From: Oceanobacillus damuensis
GTDB taxonomy: Bacteria; Bacillota; Bacilli; Bacillales; Amphibacillaceae
Assembly: GCF_001618145.1 (NCBI RefSeq)
Contig: NZ_LQNF01000010.1
Location: 62,001-126,000 of the forward strand
Length of the DNA stretch: 64,000 nt
Direction: 5' to 3'
Shown here one piece after another: positions 26,510 through 35,001 of this stretch; position 1 is the first letter of the stretch; the number at the start of each line of letters is the position of its first letter. The notes under the pieces were generated by a model. That model made no database searches, was not told the origin of the DNA, and worked only from the letters and a program-made list of their open reading frames with translations. The translations under genes and the position numbers were made by a program.

Positions 26510-26538
26510 GTGCCTGTCACTCCCCGAATTTTGTCGAA
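26510..26538 (-). repeat. 29-bp dispersed repeat, copy 5 (inverted)
   Basis: The minus strand carries TTCGACAAAATTCGGGG then AGTGACAGGCAC, the exact consensus. It starts at the base after the TAG stop of the exporter-family gene and is opposite in orientation to copies 1-4. Confidence 0.88.
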
Positions 26539-26550
26539 AAATATTATTGA

Positions 26551-26574
26551 CCCTGTGAAATAAAATTCACAGGG
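26551..26574. terminator. Hairpin between converging genes
   Basis: CCCTGTGAA pairs with TTCACAGGG around ATAAAA. T tracts are weak on both sides, so termination strength is uncertain. Confidence 0.6.
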
Positions 26575-26579
26575 CTTCA

Positions 26580-28046
26580 TTATTCATTCAGAATTTCTTC
26601 AAGTCGGTCCACATCTTTTTCAGGGGCAAGAATATAGAGCAAGTCACCCTCCATTATTTTAATATCACCATTTGGTGACAGTGTTTCCCCGTCTCTAAGG
26701 ATAAAAGTGATATTTGCATTCGGGGGCAATCCAAGATCTTTAATTTTCTCTCCGACTACAAAAGAATTTTCGTCAATAATTATTTCAACGATTTCCAAAT
26801 TGTTCTTCCCGATAGATAACAGTTCCATGTGATTAATCTGTGTAGTCCTTCCGGGTTTTACAAGGCCCAGCTTATCTGCAAGTAATGATATTGTGGTTCC
26901 TTGAAGCAAGGTTGAGGTCAAGACGACAAAGAAAATGACATTGAAAAACAACTGACTGTGTTCAAGACCGGATAACATAGGGAAAAGAGCCAATACAATG
27001 GGAACAGCTCCACGCAGTCCTGCCCATGAAATCAACAATTTTTCCCTGATATTGAAATCCATGCCAACTACAGAGATAAAGGATGCGATTGGACGAGCGA
27101 CAAACATTAAAATAAATGACAGCAGTAGGGCTTTCCACATTATTTCCCACTGGAACAAATCGCTAGGTATGACAAACAGCCCTAAAGTGATAAATAGCAC
27201 AATTTGAGCAATCCAGCTGAATCCTTCATTAAATTGTAAGATGGCGTTTCGTTGTTTCAGACCAGTATTTCCTATGTAAATCGCTGCAGCGTAAACAGCT
27301 AATAATCCACTCGCATTGACTAAAGTAGCGCCACTGTAAGCGAGAAACGCAAACGCAAGTGCATGCAGCGGATAAAGCCCGCTGGAATTCAATGTTATAC
27401 GGTGTAATGCCTTGCTTCCAAACCAGCCAATGAGCAAGCCAATCAAAAGACCTCCACCCATATTCCATAGGAAGCTTCCAATCAATCCTAAAACCCCACT
27501 ATTTTTCATCTCAACAAAGGAAATTAATGTAACGGTAAGGAAAACTGCCATTGGATCATTCGCACCAGACTCGGCTTCAAGTGTTGCCTCCAAACGATCA
27601 TTAATATTCTTGCCTTGCATCATGGCAAAAACTGCCGCAGCATCTGTTGAGCCGGCAAGTGCCCCCATTAACAATGCTTCAGGCCAGTTTAGTGTAAATA
27701 ACAGCTTGGCGGCAATTCCAAGAATGAAAGAAGTGATGGTTACACCAAGTGTTGCAAGTGATATAGAAGGAATCGCCACTGGTTTAATGGATTTCCAATT
27801 TGTTTTTATACCACCATCGAATAAAATGATGACTAATGCCATCATTCCGATCAGCTGTGCCATTTCAGCATCATAAAATGCAAATATATTCAGACCATCG
27901 TTGCCAATAACCATTCCCAGTGCGATGAAAAAGAGTAGGGAAGGAGTGTTCACTTTCGATGTGAACTTTGTTCCAAGTATGCTTAAAATAAGTATTACTG
28001 AAAATATAAGTATTATTAAATTTGAATCAATAAGTTCCGGTATCAT
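26580..28046 (-). CDS. CPA1 potassium (sodium)/proton antiporter with TrkA-C domain
   Basis: A 488-residue CPA1-type antiporter. About 12 membrane helices fill residues 1-385, with AGSTDAAAVFAMM and the ESGANDPMAVFL motif containing the paired Asn-Asp used for ion exchange. A TrkA-C/RCK-C domain at about 405-485 (NLEIVEIIIDENSFVVGEKIKDLGLP) is a regulatory nucleotide-binding module. Such proteins extrude K+ or Na+ for H+ and suit a salt-tolerant host. I prefer the ATG at 28046 (MIPELIDSNLI) after GGGGGTC. An upstream in-frame ATG at 28091 with GAGGG is an alternative and would add 15 residues. Confidence 0.85.
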   Translation of the reverse strand: MIPELIDSNLIILIFSVILILSILGTKFTSKVNTPSLLFFIALGMVIGNDGLNIFAFYDAEMAQLIGMMALVIILFDGGIKTNWKSIKPVAIPSISLATLGVTITSFILGIAAKLLFTLNWPEALLMGALAGSTDAAAVFAMMQGKNINDRLEATLEAESGANDPMAVFLTVTLISFVEMKNSGVLGLIGSFLWNMGGGLLIGLLIGWFGSKALHRITLNSSGLYPLHALAFAFLAYSGATLVNASGLLAVYAAAIYIGNTGLKQRNAILQFNEGFSWIAQIVLFITLGLFVIPSDLFQWEIMWKALLLSFILMFVARPIASFISVVGMDFNIREKLLISWAGLRGAVPIVLALFPMLSGLEHSQLFFNVIFFVVLTSTLLQGTTISLLADKLGLVKPGRTTQINHMELLSIGKNNLEIVEIIIDENSFVVGEKIKDLGLPPNANITFILRDGETLSPNGDIKIMEGDLLYILAPEKDVDRLEEILNE

Positions 28047-28247
28047 ATAAGACCCCCGTTCTAAGCGGTTTGTAGCAAGTTTGTTTGTCATCTATACCCT
28101 CAAAAGACAACGATGACACTTAGGAAGAGCATCTCATGGGTTGATGAAGATTCAAAACGTCTGCAGTGTTCAAAAAACCGTATTTCGTATAGATCTTTTA
28201 AAGAATGACAAAAATATAGATAACAACCAGGAAGGGGGACAATAGCC

Positions 28248-28436
28248 TTGAATTTTTATTTATCCCATTCAGAGATTGAAAATTTACGTTACATTATTGG
28301 CCAGCATGAACGAATTGCCAATCAATTGGAAAGCCTTGCGTACACATCCGTCAAACCGGATGTTCGTGAAAAACTGCTTTCAGACGCCGAAAGAGCAAAA
28401 CTTGCCCAACAGCAGCTTTTAACTTTTTATAATTAA
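28248..28436 (+). CDS. Small spore-coat-associated protein (YraE/YraG-like)
   Basis: A 62-residue protein: SHSEIENLRYIIGQHERIANQLESLA then VREKLLSDAERAKLAQQQLLTFY, two helices with a His-containing turn. Small proteins of this kind accompany CotF-like coat genes and an AdhB-type dehydrogenase in the B. subtilis yra cluster, and a CotF-like gene and an AdhB-like gene follow here. The start is TTG after AGGAAGGGGG, with rather long spacing. Coat location is inferred from the context and the family. Confidence 0.65.
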   Translation: MNFYLSHSEIENLRYIIGQHERIANQLESLAYTSVKPDVREKLLSDAERAKLAQQQLLTFYN

Positions 28437-28559
28437 CTCACTTTGACAACAATAATATAAGTTAAACACTTAACTTGGTTAAAATAGAATGGCATTAATA
28501 ATCGCTTTACTTCGCAGTTTGTGTAAACTATAAAGTAATTAAACATAATTCCGGTGATA

Positions 28560-28715
28560 TGTGCATCAGTTACCGTCCGGGATCGCTCTGGGCGGATGCT
28601 TTCCGCGGGCACGGCCTCAGCTTCCTCGAGAAAACAACTCTGCGGGGTCTTCGGACACGTGCTGTTCCCGCAGGACAAGGAACGCTCCGTCAGCATCTGC
28701 ATCGCACGAAGAAAA
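28560..28715. repeat. GC-rich Bacillaceae-type intergenic repeat
   Basis: A block clearly higher in G+C than its neighbours, containing GGATGCTTTCCGCGGGCACG, GCCTCAGCTTCCTCG, TGCGGGGTCTTCGG and GTGCTGTTCCCGCAGG. CCGCGGG-type segments repeat with CCCGC. I recall near-identical phrases as noncoding repeats scattered in Bacillaceae genomes, but could not search. Reading frames inside it are not genes. The rest of the 560-bp gap (28437-28997) shows nothing else clear. Confidence 0.65.
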
Positions 28716-28997
28716 TTGGTTTATATTTTCGAGCGGTCGCCGAAGTATCTCGCTTCCATTATCCGTGCCAACGTTCTAACACAAATAGTAGTGACGTCGC
28801 ATTTTATATCAAATCCGATGATAAAAATGCCGCAAAACGAACAAAAAAAACCTTGCATCCCATACTGCCTTGCGTAAGCCTTCAGTTCTTGCCAAGTCTT
28901 ATTTGTCAATTCATTTTGCAAAAGTTAACTCATTAAGTATCCAATTATTCTTCCCTTGAATATAGTGAAATTGTCTAGACTATAAAGGAGGAGAACA

Positions 28998-29498
28998 ATG
29001 AATAATTCAGATGAACGCCAGCCTAATCATTTAGCATGGCATGAAACACTTGAAGTACATGAGCTTGTAGCCTTTCAGTCGATAGGTTTAATGAAATTGA
29101 AAATGTTCATTGGAGAAGTAAAGGACGCTGAATTGAGAAAAATTTATGAACATACGATTAAAGGATTGGAGAATAATTTAGAGGAACTGCTTCGTTTTTA
29201 TTCACTGGCCCCCCGTTCAGAAGAGGAAGCTGAAAGAGATATGGATACCGGCTTTTTCGCAGGGGACTTACTCGCTTTTGCGAAAACAGCCGTACGTAAT
29301 TATGCGATTGCAATTACGGAGACAGCCACACCTGCATTGAGAGAAACATTAAACAAACAGCTTCAGGCTGCAATTCGCACCCATGAAATGATTTTTAACT
29401 ATATGTATAGAAAAAGTTTGTATCCATCTTATGATCTGGAGAAGTTACTTCAAAATGATATACGACTTGCAAGCAAAGCGATCAAACTTCGGTACTGA
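28998..29498 (+). CDS. CotF-like spore coat protein
   Basis: A 166-residue, largely helical protein with the CotF/coat-F pattern: HLAWHETLEVHELVAFQSIGLMKLK at the start, a ferritin-like four-helix region and ending HEMIFNYMYRKSLYPSYDLEKLL. CotF-family proteins are coat or spore-associated structural proteins. Strong AAAGGAGGAG ribosome binding site, terminator 30 bp after the stop. The neighbouring small coat-type gene and the AdhB-like dehydrogenase match the B. subtilis yra arrangement in content. Confidence 0.82.
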   Translation: MNNSDERQPNHLAWHETLEVHELVAFQSIGLMKLKMFIGEVKDAELRKIYEHTIKGLENNLEELLRFYSLAPRSEEEAERDMDTGFFAGDLLAFAKTAVRNYAIAITETATPALRETLNKQLQAAIRTHEMIFNYMYRKSLYPSYDLEKLLQNDIRLASKAIKLRY

Positions 29499-29525
29499 TT
29501 GGAAAACGTTGAATGGATAATTATG

Positions 29526-29554
29526 AGGAGGCTCCGTATTTGAGGAGCCTCCTT
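29526..29554 (+). terminator. Terminator of the CotF-like gene
   Basis: AGGAGGCTCC pairs with GGAGCCTCCT around GTATTTGA. Confidence 0.75.
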
Positions 29555-29683
29555 GAAATTGCATCCGCATTTTCTAACAAGGATGTAGCACTTTGCGAAG
29601 CTTCCATTGTCCTCTTTAGTTTTGATCTGTTTGACCATAAGAGACGTTTAGTCATCCTTCCAACTGTACGCAATATTACTCCA

Positions 29684-30817
29684 TCATGGTTTCAAAATTA
29701 CTTTTACACAATCATCCTTACGAGCATTAAAAATGTCATAAGCATGTTCAGCCTGGTCCAAGGAAAGCGTGTGGGTTATGATGTCAGTAGGATCAATCTT
29801 TTCATTTTTAATTTGTTCGTAAATTTCTTTCATATAGCTCCGTGCTGGGGCTTGGCCGGTTTTCAAAGTGATATTGCGTGTAAAAAATGCTCCTAATGGA
29901 AACATATTATAAAGCCCGCCATATACACCGGTTATTTGTACGACCCCGCCTTTTTTCACTGCTTTTGTGGAAATCTGGATTGGGCCTAATGTTCCACCCT
30001 GAAGCTTCAGCTTTTGTTCAACAAATTCAAGTGGTGATTTTTTCCCGTCCATTCCAACACAATCAATGACGACATCAGCTCCACCTTTTGTCAGTTCCTT
30101 CAGTGTTTCGCCCATGTCATCATATTTAGTGAAATCATAAACTTCTGTGCGGTTAATATTTTTTGCGTGATTTAAACGATAATCAAAATAATCAACAGCA
30201 ATAACTCTTTCTGCACCTTTTTGCCAGGCAAATTTTTGAGTCATTAAGCCAACCGGGCCACAGCCAAGTACAATCACAGTGTCTCCTTCCTTGACACCTG
30301 CGTTTTCTACACTCCAGTATGCTGTAGGAAGGACGTCTGATAGAAAAAGGAGCTTTTCGTCCTCCAGTTCGCAATCCTCAGGAATAAGAAAAGGAGTGTA
30401 ATTTCCAAATGGGACACGGAGATATTCCGCCTGACCACCAGGATAGTCACCGAATTTTTCCGAATACCCGAAGAAACCACCCGAATCATAATGCGGGTTG
30501 GCATTATCGCACTGACTTTCCAAGTGATTAGTGCAATAGGGACAAGTTCCACAGGCGACAGTAAAAGGAATTACAACCCTGTCACCTTTTTTTACTTTCG
30601 TCACTTCTGGTCCAGCTTCCTCGACGATTCCCATGGGCTCATGCCCAATTACATAGTTAATCGGAAGAGGAAAATTACCCTGGTATAAATGGAGGTCTGA
30701 TCCGCAGATGGCTGTCGATGTCACTTTTATGATTACGTCCTGTGAATCCTGAATGGTTGGTGGTTTAACATTTTTAACTTCAACCTTATATTTTCCCTGA
30801 TACGTTACAGCTTTCAA
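29684..30817 (-). CDS. adhB: Zinc-dependent alcohol dehydrogenase (AdhB/formaldehyde dehydrogenase-like)
   Basis: A 377-residue medium-chain dehydrogenase. The catalytic zinc site is in AICGSDLHLYQG (Cys about 38) and IGHEPMG (His and Glu about 59-60). The structural zinc cysteines are in CGTCPYCTNHLESQC (C-x2-C-x2-C-x7-C), and the NAD-binding loop is VLGCGPVGL (about 175). The long insert and overall length fit the glutathione-independent formaldehyde dehydrogenase-like AdhB group. Substrate not certain. TTG start after TTGGAGGAA. It converges with the CotF-like gene. Confidence 0.85.
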   Translation of the reverse strand: MKAVTYQGKYKVEVKNVKPPTIQDSQDVIIKVTSTAICGSDLHLYQGNFPLPINYVIGHEPMGIVEEAGPEVTKVKKGDRVVIPFTVACGTCPYCTNHLESQCDNANPHYDSGGFFGYSEKFGDYPGGQAEYLRVPFGNYTPFLIPEDCELEDEKLLFLSDVLPTAYWSVENAGVKEGDTVIVLGCGPVGLMTQKFAWQKGAERVIAVDYFDYRLNHAKNINRTEVYDFTKYDDMGETLKELTKGGADVVIDCVGMDGKKSPLEFVEQKLKLQGGTLGPIQISTKAVKKGGVVQITGVYGGLYNMFPLGAFFTRNITLKTGQAPARSYMKEIYEQIKNEKIDPTDIITHTLSLDQAEHAYDIFNARKDDCVKVILKP

Positions 30818-30850
30818 TTTTATTCCTCCAAATGGATAAAGTTTTTATTA

Positions 30851-30898
30851 GCAACTAAGGCATTTGCCGAAAAGGCTTGGCGCATGCCAAGTTTTCTA
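30851..30898. repeat. 48-bp dispersed repeat with hairpin, copy 1
   Basis: GCAACTAAGGCATTTGCCGA then AAAGGCTTGGCGCATGCCAA and GTTTTCTA. It matches 63248-63295 at 43 of 48 positions. The 3' half folds as CTTGGC-GCAT-GCCAAG followed by TTTTCT, like a small terminator. Confidence 0.8.
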
Positions 30899-31029
30899 TG
30901 TATTCTCCGTGGAAGAAATGCCATACGAGGATGTTCAAAAAGCACGGAAAAAAGACCCAAGGATTTTCTTGGTCAGCTTTCTTTGCATGTATGCAGATAC
31001 GCACGTATTACGTTGGTTTCCTATTTGCT

Positions 31030-31071
31030 AAAAAAGCCTGTATCACGCTAACTACGTAATACAGGCTTTTT
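31030..31071. terminator. Terminator of the Asn/Arg-rich gene
   Basis: AAAAAGCCTGTAT pairs with ATACAGGCTTTTT, so it can work in both directions. It lies eight bases beyond the end of the minus-strand gene. Confidence 0.8.
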
Positions 31072-31078
31072 CAATTTA

Positions 31079-31279
31079 CTAGTTATTGTTGCGGTTGTCG
31101 TTATTGTTGTTATTGTTGTTGCGATTTCTGTTGCGGTTGTTGTTATTGTTGTCGTTATCGAGGTTATTGTCGATAAACTCATTCGCAAATTCAACATTAT
31201 CAACATTATTGTTGTTACGGTTGTTGTTGTTGTTGTTATTGCGATTTCTGTTGCGGTTGTTGTTGTTATTGTTGTCCAT
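31079..31279 (-). CDS. Asn/Arg-rich low-complexity protein
   Basis: A 66-residue protein of almost only Asn, Arg and Asp. Two arms (NNNNNNRNRNRNNNNNNN-like) flank a 16-residue centre, VDNVEFANEFIDNNLD. I chose the ATG at 31279, six bases after GGAGGT; a longer frame starting MKKRFCKIK contains that site. The ribosome binding site and downstream terminator support a real gene. EFANEF weakly recalls the EFASE motif of gamma-type small acid-soluble spore proteins, but the match is too short to assign. No homologue recognised. Confidence 0.65.
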   Translation of the reverse strand: MDNNNNNNRNRNRNNNNNNNRNNNNVDNVEFANEFIDNNLDNDNNNNNRNRNRNNNNNNNDNRNNN

Positions 31280-31471
31280 GATTTGACCTCCAGGTATTTT
31301 TATTTTGCAAAACCGTTTCTTCAAGTGAAGGAGTGGCTTTTACACAGTCTATTTTGTACTGAAATATGAAAAATAATCATGAAAGTTCATTTTTCTTTAT
31401 AAAAAGTTTAAAAGCATTATGGAAAGGGCAAACATTAAGCAATCAAACCGCATTGGAAAGGGATGTTGTCA

Positions 31472-32824
31472 TTGGATAAATATGACGTTGTAATTGTGGG
31501 AGGTGGACTCGCCGGGCTTTCAACTGCACTTGAACTTGCTGATAAACGAAAAAAGGTGCTTTTATTGGAGGCAAATCCTTATCTAGGTGGAAGAACCTCA
31601 TCATTTAATGATAACGGCATGGAAGTGGAGTCTGGTTTTCATCGGTTAATTGGCTATCATACCGAAATACTGAAAATGCTGGGGAAGGCAGGAGTCAATC
31701 CCGACGAAATTTTTACCTGGGAAGAAGACATTGAAATCCGATCTGTAAAGAAAAAAACTTCAGCTGTGTTTGGCGTTGCACCTGTATTCAATCCTTTAAA
31801 GACGCTTAAAGGTGTCACAGGGAATAATCGGCAATTATCTCCGAGGGATAAAATTTCTCTTTTGCCTTTTTTCACAAATGGCTTAAAGGATTATGGGAAA
31901 CACCCGAAGATACTTGATGAAATGACGATTGGAGAATATGCAAAAAAACATGGGGTTACAGAGAATGCATTCCATTTCATTATCGAGTCCTTCAGCTCGG
32001 GGCTTTATTTCCTTTCTCCTGAACGATACTCTGCCTATGTATTTTTTGGATTAATTGCACCTGGAATTCCGAAGAGCTATAAAATGCGCATCGGAGCTTT
32101 TCTTGGCGGCATGACAGATATAATGTGCAATCCTGTTGCACGGGCAATTGAGCGCAAGGGAGGAGAAGTCAGGACAGGTGTTAAGGTAAAAGAATTATGT
32201 ATTGACGAAACGGGTTCGGTGACAGGCGTGAAGACAGAAGAAGGAGAGCAGATAAATGGAAATCATGTCGTCTTGGCGACCACATTGTTTTCGGCAAAGC
32301 AAATCCTTCTACCGGAGTTCGGAGATCATTCTTGGTTCGAACCCATGTTTAAGCTGCCAGTTATGCCTGCAGTGACGTTTCAGATGGAGCTCACGAAACG
32401 GGCACTTCCAAAGGACAGGACTACGTTTGGGCCGGGTACAGTACTGTCGAGTTTTTCAGAACAGTCAAGAACAACATTCCGACATGCCTATGGGAGACTA
32501 TCCATTATTTTATCTGAACCGGAACAATTTCTTGATATGACTCCAGAGCAGACCTTGAAGATTGTACTTGAAGATACAAAGAGATTGGGAATGGATCTGG
32601 ATGATCATGTTTTTGACTACCGCCAGATTAATCATCACTTTGACTTTCATTCTTTAGAACCTGGTAATAACTGGCTGCGGCCGGAACAAGATACCCCTGT
32701 AACTGGCCTTGTCCTTGCAGGAGATTATACAATGCAGCCTTATTTTGCAACGATGGAAGGAGCTGTTGTTTCCGGAAAGAAAGCAGCTGAAGCAATTCTA
32801 AAAAATAAAGTCCAAGTACCCTGA
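31472..32824 (+). CDS. FAD-dependent amine oxidase/phytoene desaturase-like protein
   Basis: A 450-residue flavoprotein of the NAD(P)-binding amino-oxidase/phytoene dehydrogenase superfamily. The Rossmann motif VVIVGGGLAGLSTALEL and LLLEANPYLGGRTSSF are at the N-terminus, and the FAD-binding C-terminal motif GLVLAGDYTMQPYFATMEGAVVSG is near 420-440. Substrate unknown: carotenoid-type, hydroxysqualene-type and amine substrates all occur in the family, and no terpenoid genes lie beside it. I prefer the TTG at 31472, nine bases after AAAGGG; the ATG at 31463 directly touches that site. Single-gene unit with a strong terminator. Confidence 0.8.
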   Translation: MDKYDVVIVGGGLAGLSTALELADKRKKVLLLEANPYLGGRTSSFNDNGMEVESGFHRLIGYHTEILKMLGKAGVNPDEIFTWEEDIEIRSVKKKTSAVFGVAPVFNPLKTLKGVTGNNRQLSPRDKISLLPFFTNGLKDYGKHPKILDEMTIGEYAKKHGVTENAFHFIIESFSSGLYFLSPERYSAYVFFGLIAPGIPKSYKMRIGAFLGGMTDIMCNPVARAIERKGGEVRTGVKVKELCIDETGSVTGVKTEEGEQINGNHVVLATTLFSAKQILLPEFGDHSWFEPMFKLPVMPAVTFQMELTKRALPKDRTTFGPGTVLSSFSEQSRTTFRHAYGRLSIILSEPEQFLDMTPEQTLKIVLEDTKRLGMDLDDHVFDYRQINHHFDFHSLEPGNNWLRPEQDTPVTGLVLAGDYTMQPYFATMEGAVVSGKKAAEAILKNKVQVP

Positions 32825-32826
32825 AC

Positions 32827-32862
32827 AATAAAGCGGCAGCCATCAAGAGCTGCCGCTTTATT
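32827..32862 (+). terminator. Terminator of the FAD oxidase gene
   Basis: AATAAAGCGGCAG pairs perfectly with CTGCCGCTTTATT around CATCAAGAG. Confidence 0.85.
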
Positions 32863-32948
32863 AATATTAGACGAATAAACCATACAATTACCGAATTTGC
32901 ATTTTCCCAGTGAGGAGAACCTCTTTAAGGCGCGTCATGAAGAGTTTT

Positions 32949-33398
32949 CTATTCGTCTTTAGGTGGCTCACCATTCGTTTCTTCCATTTCAGAGCTGAAT
33001 TCAGTTTGATATTTCCTTGGAAAGTACGCAATTTTGCTTCTTTGGAATTCTTCGTACCTTTCCATCTGATTTTTTAAGTATCTATGGAAAATAACTTCCC
33101 CAATGGTTATCAATACGGCAGAGATGAAGGCAGCTGTACCCAATGCAATTGGCCCTTCGAAAAGATTTATGCCTATGAGCCATACTGCTGCCCAAATAAA
33201 AGCGAAGTCAGCAATTGATGCCAGCATATTTCCGACTCTTGGCATAATAAATAGATCCCCGAAAAAACCGAGGGCAGTAACGATGACGCTTGTTGCAACT
33301 ATATTGCCGAATGTGACGCCGAAAAATAATCCAAGGACAATCCATAATACGGCTGTTGTCATCAGAAATTTAATGAATAATGGACCTGCATATTTCAT
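32949..33398 (-). CDS. DUF2512 membrane protein (YndM-like)
   Basis: A 149-residue protein with four hydrophobic segments in the first 110 residues (ALLWIVLGLFFGVTFG-like, VIVTALGFFGDLFIMPRVGN, FAFIWAAVWLIGINLFEG, AFISAVLITIGEVIFHRYL) and an acidic, soluble tail ending GEPPKDE. It matches the YndM/DUF2512 pattern including GDLFIMPR.GN. Function unknown. The ATG at 33398 follows GGAAGGAA; a longer frame to 33470 lacks a ribosome binding site. Confidence 0.78.
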   Translation of the reverse strand: MKYAGPLFIKFLMTTAVLWIVLGLFFGVTFGNIVATSVIVTALGFFGDLFIMPRVGNMLASIADFAFIWAAVWLIGINLFEGPIALGTAAFISAVLITIGEVIFHRYLKNQMERYEEFQRSKIAYFPRKYQTEFSSEMEETNGEPPKDE

Positions 33399-33471
33399 TC
33401 TGATTTTCCTTCCTTTCCAAAAATGGATATTGTTTCTATATCGTAACCATTTTTTCTTCTGACCATTCATG

Positions 33472-33506
33472 AAAAAAAGATCCCTTCTGTAAAACAGAAA
33501 GGGATC
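33472..33506 (-). terminator. Terminator of the SSS symporter operon
   Basis: GATCCCTTTCTGT pairs with ACAGAAGGGATC on the minus strand (one bulge), followed by seven T. Confidence 0.82.
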
Positions 33507-33529
33507 TGAAGAGAATGATGATAATAGTT

Positions 33530-34999
33530 TTATTTAGCTGTCTTCAGTGCTTCTTTTATATCGGTCAAAAATTCATTTGCTTTATCTTCAGGCGCATGTG
33601 TCACTAAACTAATACCGATAAAGAGAAATGTGGAAATGAACAGGCCCCAAAGCCCGGATGCAAGACCTAACGGCTTCAGCTGGAAAAATTCCAGCAGTAT
33701 GACGACAAGCCCCGCAGCAATAACACTGGAAAGTACACCAGCCGAAGTTCCTCTTTTCCAATAAAAGGTTCCCACAATCGCCGGTACCACTACGATAAGG
33801 CCAGCTGAGGAAGCGACAGAAAGTACGGCAATTAGATTTAATTCCATTTCAGCAAACAGATATGCCAGAACAGCTATGATTGGAATAACGATTTTACCAA
33901 TTCGTAGCTGCATCCTGTCTGTTGCATTGTTTTTGATATTACCATACACATCTTTTGCGAAAAGCGATGATAGTGTCAGCAGAATGGAATCAATTGTCGA
34001 AACTGCAGCCGCCATAATTCCAACCATTACAATAACGCCGAGCAATGGAGGTACAAGATCGGAAGACAATACCAATGGGGTGGCAAGATCCGCTTTTTCC
34101 AGACCAGGGAACATAATGGAAGCTGAGAACCCCCAGATAACTGCGACAATCGTATAAATAAAACCAAAAACAAGGAACCCCATCAGCATCGTCTTTAAGC
34201 TTTTCAATGATGCAGGCATATATAGACGCTGGCTTACTTGTGGATTGGAAATACTGAAAAAGAACCATGGAACAGTCAATCCGAGAAACGTCAGGAAGCT
34301 AAAAAATCCGTTACCAGGTACCGTCAATAATTCCGGCTGACTCGTTTCAATTCTTTCAAAAAACCCGCTGAATCCTCCAAGTCCATTAATCAGCACAATT
34401 ACAACGGCTGTGGAACTGACAATCATGAATAAAGACTGCAAAGAGTCTGTCCATGCAACAGACCGTATACCTGCTATATAAGAAAAAACAAGTGCAAGAA
34501 TCGCAGCTATGAGCACCCCTGTAGTGTAGGGAATGGCATTGTCTGTAACACCCTGAAGCAAGTAGCCGACTCCTGAGAGTTGTACGGCACTGTAAGGGAT
34601 CAGGAACAGGCAGTTCGAAATTGCGACTGTGACTGCGACTTTTTTATCATCGTATCTGTCACCAAGCATTTCGGAAGGCGTCACATATCCATATTTTTTG
34701 CCTGCTACCCAAAAACGAGGACCAAAAAAGGCCACAAGTGAGACCCCCATCAGATAAATCAATTCAAACCCGAGAGCGCCGACACCACCATTATAGGTTA
34801 AGCCTGCAAGACCAACGAGCATGAAGGCACTGTATGTAGTTGCACTGTAACTGAGGGCTGAAACAAATCCCCCCAATTTTCTGTCTCCCAGAAAATAGCT
34901 CTCCATATTATTCTGTTTGCCTTTTCTTGACAGATATGCAATAAAAAGCGCAATAACAACATATACGGCAATTGCCCACCAAACCAATGTAGAAGTCAT
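33530..34999 (-). CDS. Sodium:solute symporter family (SSS) transporter
   Basis: A 489-residue SSS-family carrier with about 13 membrane helices. Family features include YFLGDRKLGGFVSALSYSATTYSAFMLVG near residue 40, the SVAWTDSLQSL region, and GIMAAAVSTIDSILLTLSSLFAKDVY near 330. SSS proteins use Na+ to import sugars, amino acids, or short organic acids. The substrate here is not known. It follows a 60-residue membrane protein by two bases, an arrangement seen for pantothenate- or monocarboxylate-type SSS carriers. A perfect Rex-type palindrome lies upstream of the pair. Confidence 0.85.
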   Translation of the reverse strand: MTSTLVWWAIAVYVVIALFIAYLSRKGKQNNMESYFLGDRKLGGFVSALSYSATTYSAFMLVGLAGLTYNGGVGALGFELIYLMGVSLVAFFGPRFWVAGKKYGYVTPSEMLGDRYDDKKVAVTVAISNCLFLIPYSAVQLSGVGYLLQGVTDNAIPYTTGVLIAAILALVFSYIAGIRSVAWTDSLQSLFMIVSSTAVVIVLINGLGGFSGFFERIETSQPELLTVPGNGFFSFLTFLGLTVPWFFFSISNPQVSQRLYMPASLKSLKTMLMGFLVFGFIYTIVAVIWGFSASIMFPGLEKADLATPLVLSSDLVPPLLGVIVMVGIMAAAVSTIDSILLTLSSLFAKDVYGNIKNNATDRMQLRIGKIVIPIIAVLAYLFAEMELNLIAVLSVASSAGLIVVVPAIVGTFYWKRGTSAGVLSSVIAAGLVVILLEFFQLKPLGLASGLWGLFISTFLFIGISLVTHAPEDKANEFLTDIKEALKTAK

Positions 35000-35001
35000 G
35001 A

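Noticed and set aside
28721-28921. A 66-residue minus-strand frame beside the GC-rich repeat, with CSFCG
   Set aside because: No ribosome binding site, partly overlaps the repeat edge and has no recognisable family.
28559-28936. Plus-strand frames across the GC-rich repeat
   Set aside because: Several overlapping frames in a noncoding-type repeat; none has a ribosome binding site.
31079-31279. Possible CRISPR or minisatellite array
   Set aside because: The repeats are codon-scale AAC/AAT tracts inside one reading frame with no spacers.
31086-31286. A plus-strand Leu-rich frame opposite the Asn/Arg-rich gene
   Set aside because: It is the mirror of trinucleotide repeats (GTT/TTG); the minus strand has the ribosome binding site and terminator.
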